DNA of 8,894 nucleotides. It comes from Candidatus Mediterraneibacter stercorigallinarum. GTDB taxonomy: Bacteria; Bacillota; Clostridia; Lachnospirales; Lachnospiraceae. The stretch spans positions 1 to 8,894 of the forward strand of contig DXCD01000167.1 of NCBI GenBank assembly GCA_019116185.1, given 5' to 3'. The notes beneath the pieces are model-generated. The model searched no databases. It was not told the DNA's origin and worked only from the letters and a program-made list of their open reading frames with translations. Below are positions 6,446 through 8,894 of the stretch, in pieces (position 1 is the stretch's first letter; every line of letters starts with the position of its first letter). The position numbers were made by a program, and so were the translations under genes.

Positions 6446-7369
6446 TTATCCCTTGTTCTCTCCGTAAAGGTCATACGGCGTCTCCTGATATACGTAATAA
6501 TTTACCCAGTTTGTATACAGGTTGTTCGCATGGGACCTCCACGTGAGCACCGGCTTGTTCTCCGGATCATCATCCGGATAATAATTCTCCGGGATCTGCG
6601 GGTTTAATCCTCTTCCCATGTCTCTCTTATATTCCGAATCCAGAGTCATCCGGTCATATTCCGGGTGACCCATGACAAATATCTGCCTTCCCTCTTTTGC
6701 CATGCACAGGAACACTCCCGCCTGGCGCGAATCTGCAAGCACGGTAATTCTCTCGTCCGCTTCCAGGAGCTCCTGCGGCACTTCTGTATGCCGGGAATGA
6801 GGCGCCATAAACACGTCGTCGAATCCTCTCACAAGCGGGATCTTCCGGTTTCTCACCCGATGACGGTACACGCCGGAAAGTTTCTTCGGAAGGGGAGCTT
6901 TATTGATCCCATAGTGATAATAAATCCCCGCCTGGGCGCCCCAGCACAGATGCAGGGTGGAGGTGACATTTGTCTTGGTCCACTCCATGATCTTAACCAG
7001 TTCTTCCCAGTAGTCTACTTCCTCAAACGGCATCTGCTCCACAGGCGCTCCTGTGATGATGAATCCGTCAAAGCGCTTATCCCGGATACTCTCAAAAGGC
7101 TCATAGAATTTGTAAATATGGCTGGTCGATGTGTTTTTTGACACATGGCTTGTCATGCGGACAAAGGTCACATCCACCTGGATCGGAGTGTTAGACAGCG
7201 ACCGCAGGATCTGGAGCTCTGTGTCCTCCTTCAAAGGCATCAGGTTCAAAAGCCCGATGCTTAAGGGACGGATATCCTGGTGTGCCGCGCGGTATTCGTC
7301 CATCACAAATATATTTTCCTGTTCCAGGATCTCCTTTACAGGAAGATCATTCTGTACTCGAATCGGCAT
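6446..7369 (-). CDS. metA: Homoserine O-acyltransferase MetA (predicted acetyl-type)
   Basis: MetA transfers an acyl group from acyl-CoA to the hydroxyl of homoserine, the committed step into methionine. The protein has 307 residues and is colinear with the family from MPIRV onward. The catalytic Cys142 lies in HLCWGAQAG; His235 and Glu237 lie in MGHPEYD. Residue 111 is Glu (GAPVEQMPF). In Bacillus cereus MetA, Glu111 goes with acetyl-CoA use, whereas Gly goes with succinyl-CoA, so O-acetylhomoserine is the likely product despite the usual family label of succinyltransferase. GAGGGGG (7385-7379) precedes the ATG by nine bases. The start lies 23 bp inside the end of the upstream membrane-protein gene, so expression is probably coupled. 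No SAM riboswitch or T-box can sit directly before it, because that DNA is coding. Confidence 0.95.
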   Translation of the reverse strand: MPIRVQNDLPVKEILEQENIFVMDEYRAAHQDIRPLSIGLLNLMPLKEDTELQILRSLSNTPIQVDVTFVRMTSHVSKNTSTSHIYKFYEPFESIRDKRFDGFIITGAPVEQMPFEEVDYWEELVKIMEWTKTNVTSTLHLCWGAQAGIYYHYGINKAPLPKKLSGVYRHRVRNRKIPLVRGFDDVFMAPHSRHTEVPQELLEADERITVLADSRQAGVFLCMAKEGRQIFVMGHPEYDRMTLDSEYKRDMGRGLNPQIPENYYPDDDPENKPVLTWRSHANNLYTNWVNYYVYQETPYDLYGENKG

Positions 7370-8765
7370 GGTTCATTTCCCCCTCTTCTTTTAATATATT
7401 TTTCTCCGCATGGATATAGGTTCCGTCTGTCTCCACATAGCTGTATTCATCATAGGAATCTGTATCCGTTGGAAGCTTCCTTTTTTTCAGTTTATTGTCC
7501 ACGAGCATTTTCACAATATAATAGATCACCGCAAATGCAGGCACCCCCAGTATCATTCCCGGGATGCCGAAAAGCCCGCCCGCGATCAGGATGGAGAAGA
7601 CGACCCAGAACGCAGACAGCCCGGTCGTATCTCCCAGAATCTTCGGTCCAAGCACATTGCCGTCAAACTGCTGAAGCGCGATGATAAAAATAATGAAATA
7701 AATTCCCATCCTCGGATCTGTCAGGAGGATGAGCACCGCGCTCGGTATAGCGCCGATATATGGCCCGAAAAACGGGATCACATTCGTCACCCCCACGACC
7801 ACGCTGACCAGCATGGTATACGGCATATCCAGGATCGACAGCCCGATAAAGCAGAGCACTCCGATGATCGCGGAATCAATGATCTTCCCGATGATAAAAC
7901 CGCCGAAAATCTCATTGCTCTTGATCGTCAGGTGCAGGATCATATTTGCATGGGACGGCTTAAAAACCGCATAAGTCAGCTTTTTACACTGTCTGGAGAA
8001 TTTCTCCTTGCTGAACAGCACATAAGCGGACACGATCATCCCGATAATAATATTCATAAACTCCGTCAGCACATTGATTACGCCTGCTGTCAGACCGGAC
8101 ATCAGGTCGTTCACTCTTGTCAGCAGATCCGTACGCATCCAGTTCTGGATAAAATCCGCCACCTCTGTCATGGTACTTGTAAGAATCCTGTTAAGTGTTG
8201 TATCGTTCTTGTTCATCTCGCTGAAAGACTGTGCAAACCGCTCCATCTGACTCGGTACATTCATAATCATGTCCCGGATACTACGATACAGCTCCGGAAT
8301 CATCATGTTAAAAAGCGCAACGATCACAGCGAGAAGGAAAACAATAGAAATAAAAATTCCTACAGATCTTGAGAGCTGCTGCTTTTTCTTCATTTTCGGG
8401 AACTTTCTCTCCAGAAACGGGAGAAGCCGCCTGTCCACGCCTTTCACGATCGGATTCAGAAGGTATGCGATGGCAAGTCCGTAAATAATCGGTTTTGATA
8501 CGGAAATGATCTTCCCCGCAATCCCAGATACCTGATCTACCCTCAATAGCAGAAAATACAGTAATATGCATGCTGCTGCCGCCAAAAAGACCGCAATACT
8601 CTTACCGAACTGCTGCTTCACCCATGATGTCCGGTTCTTTCCAAATGCGGGCTGGTTTATGTAATATCCGCTCCGGTGCAGCCGGCTTTCTGTTTGGCTG
8701 TTACCGGTATTTTCACCCTGCCCACTATCCATATTCCTTTTTTCACGTTTTTCTTCATCCGGCAT
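7347..8765 (-). CDS. AI-2E family transporter (YtvI/PerM-like membrane protein)
   Basis: AI-2E (PF01594) proteins are polytopic inner-membrane proteins. A few export autoinducer-2 or act as sodium/proton antiporters, but most have no assigned substrate. From the chosen start the protein has 472 residues. It has a polar N-terminal tail (1-55), membrane segments near 56-74, 85-104 and 135-155, a soluble loop (about 156-230), a segment near 233-251, and then the conserved C-terminal core. That core includes NVIPFFGPYIGAIPS near 328-342, QQFDGNVLGPKILG near 365-378, and GGLFGIPGM-to-VPAF near 396-411. An acidic, tyrosine-containing tail of about 40 residues ends it. A TTG at 8855 would add 30 residues, but it coincides with the promoter -35. 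AAAGGAA (8780-8774) eight bases before the ATG at 8765 supports that start. It is the first gene of the run. Confidence 0.9.
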   Translation of the reverse strand: MPDEEKREKRNMDSGQGENTGNSQTESRLHRSGYYINQPAFGKNRTSWVKQQFGKSIAVFLAAAACILLYFLLLRVDQVSGIAGKIISVSKPIIYGLAIAYLLNPIVKGVDRRLLPFLERKFPKMKKKQQLSRSVGIFISIVFLLAVIVALFNMMIPELYRSIRDMIMNVPSQMERFAQSFSEMNKNDTTLNRILTSTMTEVADFIQNWMRTDLLTRVNDLMSGLTAGVINVLTEFMNIIIGMIVSAYVLFSKEKFSRQCKKLTYAVFKPSHANMILHLTIKSNEIFGGFIIGKIIDSAIIGVLCFIGLSILDMPYTMLVSVVVGVTNVIPFFGPYIGAIPSAVLILLTDPRMGIYFIIFIIALQQFDGNVLGPKILGDTTGLSAFWVVFSILIAGGLFGIPGMILGVPAFAVIYYIVKMLVDNKLKKRKLPTDTDSYDEYSYVETDGTYIHAEKNILKEEGEMNHADSSTE

Positions 8766-8773
8766 CCGTGTCG

Positions 8774-8780
8774 TTCCTTT
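8774..8780 (-). promoter_or_regulatory. RBS deciding the AI-2E-family start
   Basis: AAAGGAA on the minus strand is eight bases before the ATG at 8765. Together with the promoter lying inside the longer reading frame, it fixes the shorter start. Confidence 0.65.
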
Positions 8781-8806
8781 CTGCCCCCTCTTTACATTCC
8801 GAGTTT

Positions 8807-8875
8807 TCGGAAATGCAGATAGGTTGATTATACCTCTTTCCTCCCCCTCATGCAATATCGGAAAATGCAGATTGG
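8807..8875. repeat. Tandem direct repeat flanking the operon promoter
   Basis: Two near-identical copies lie at 8807-8823 and 8858-8875. They share TCGGAAA(A)TGCAGAT and a trailing GG, differing by one inserted A and one substitution. Start-to-start spacing is 51 to 52 bp, about five helical turns. One copy lies just upstream of the -35 and the other at the expected transcription start, so the pair brackets the promoter like a two-site operator. Confidence 0.5.
8827..8855 (-). promoter_or_regulatory. Sigma-A promoter for the five-gene run
   Basis: On the minus strand, TTGCAT (8855-8850) is followed after exactly 17 bp by a perfect TATAAT (8832-8827). Transcription would begin near 8820, giving a leader of about 55 bases to the AI-2E-family ATG at 8765. 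The spacer is purine-rich. No terminator is visible between the following genes down to dut, so this promoter could serve all five. Confidence 0.7.
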
Positions 8876-8894
8876 AAAATGTGAAGAAGACTCC

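Noticed and set aside
7410..8372. Long plus-strand frame of 320 codons
   Set aside because: It is fully antisense to the AI-2E-family gene, and its composition (rich in His, Asp, Arg) is what a reversed membrane-protein gene gives. No ribosome binding site or family motif was seen.

Overview
The window looks like chromosome from a spore-forming, anaerobic Firmicute of the Clostridia, most likely a Lachnospiraceae-type gut bacterium. The signs are a SpoVAF/GerA-family spore protein, a DegV protein, a Bacillus-like MetA, AGGAGG-type ribosome binding sites before nearly every gene, and medium base composition by eye. Species cannot be read from the sequence. All eight well-supported genes lie on the minus strand, so transcription runs from the right edge to the left.

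Right part (8894 to 3555): a promoter (TTGCAT, 17 bp, TATAAT) near the right edge drives a tightly packed five-gene run. It encodes an AI-2E-family membrane protein, homoserine O-acyltransferase (metA), glycerate kinase, a class I PLP aminotransferase and dUTPase. metA overlaps the membrane gene by 23 bp. The last three genes are 15 to 23 bp apart once their starts are corrected by ribosome binding sites. The run joins amino acid metabolism (methionine entry, a transaminase), glycerate use and nucleotide hygiene. It reads as a growth-phase housekeeping operon, not a dedicated pathway.

Middle part (3554 to 1246): after a 151-bp gap with two hairpins come a single-domain, membrane-anchored peptidoglycan glycosyltransferase and then a spoVAF-like gene. 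The 91-bp gap before spoVAF carries a good match to a forespore (sigma-F/sigma-G) promoter, which fits the product. A short palindrome follows the spoVAF stop codon.

Left part (1245 to 1): a degV-family fatty-acid-binding protein gene has its own extended -10 promoter and an optimal ribosome binding site. The last 187 bases hold no recognised gene, only an imperfect hairpin and an open minus-strand frame running off the edge.

I saw no mobile element, CRISPR array, rRNA, convincing tRNA, toxin-antitoxin pair or defence system. The region is mostly ordinary core genome. The points most worth a second look are regulatory: the tandem repeat around the first promoter, the forespore-like promoter, and metA embedded without a visible methionine-responsive leader.
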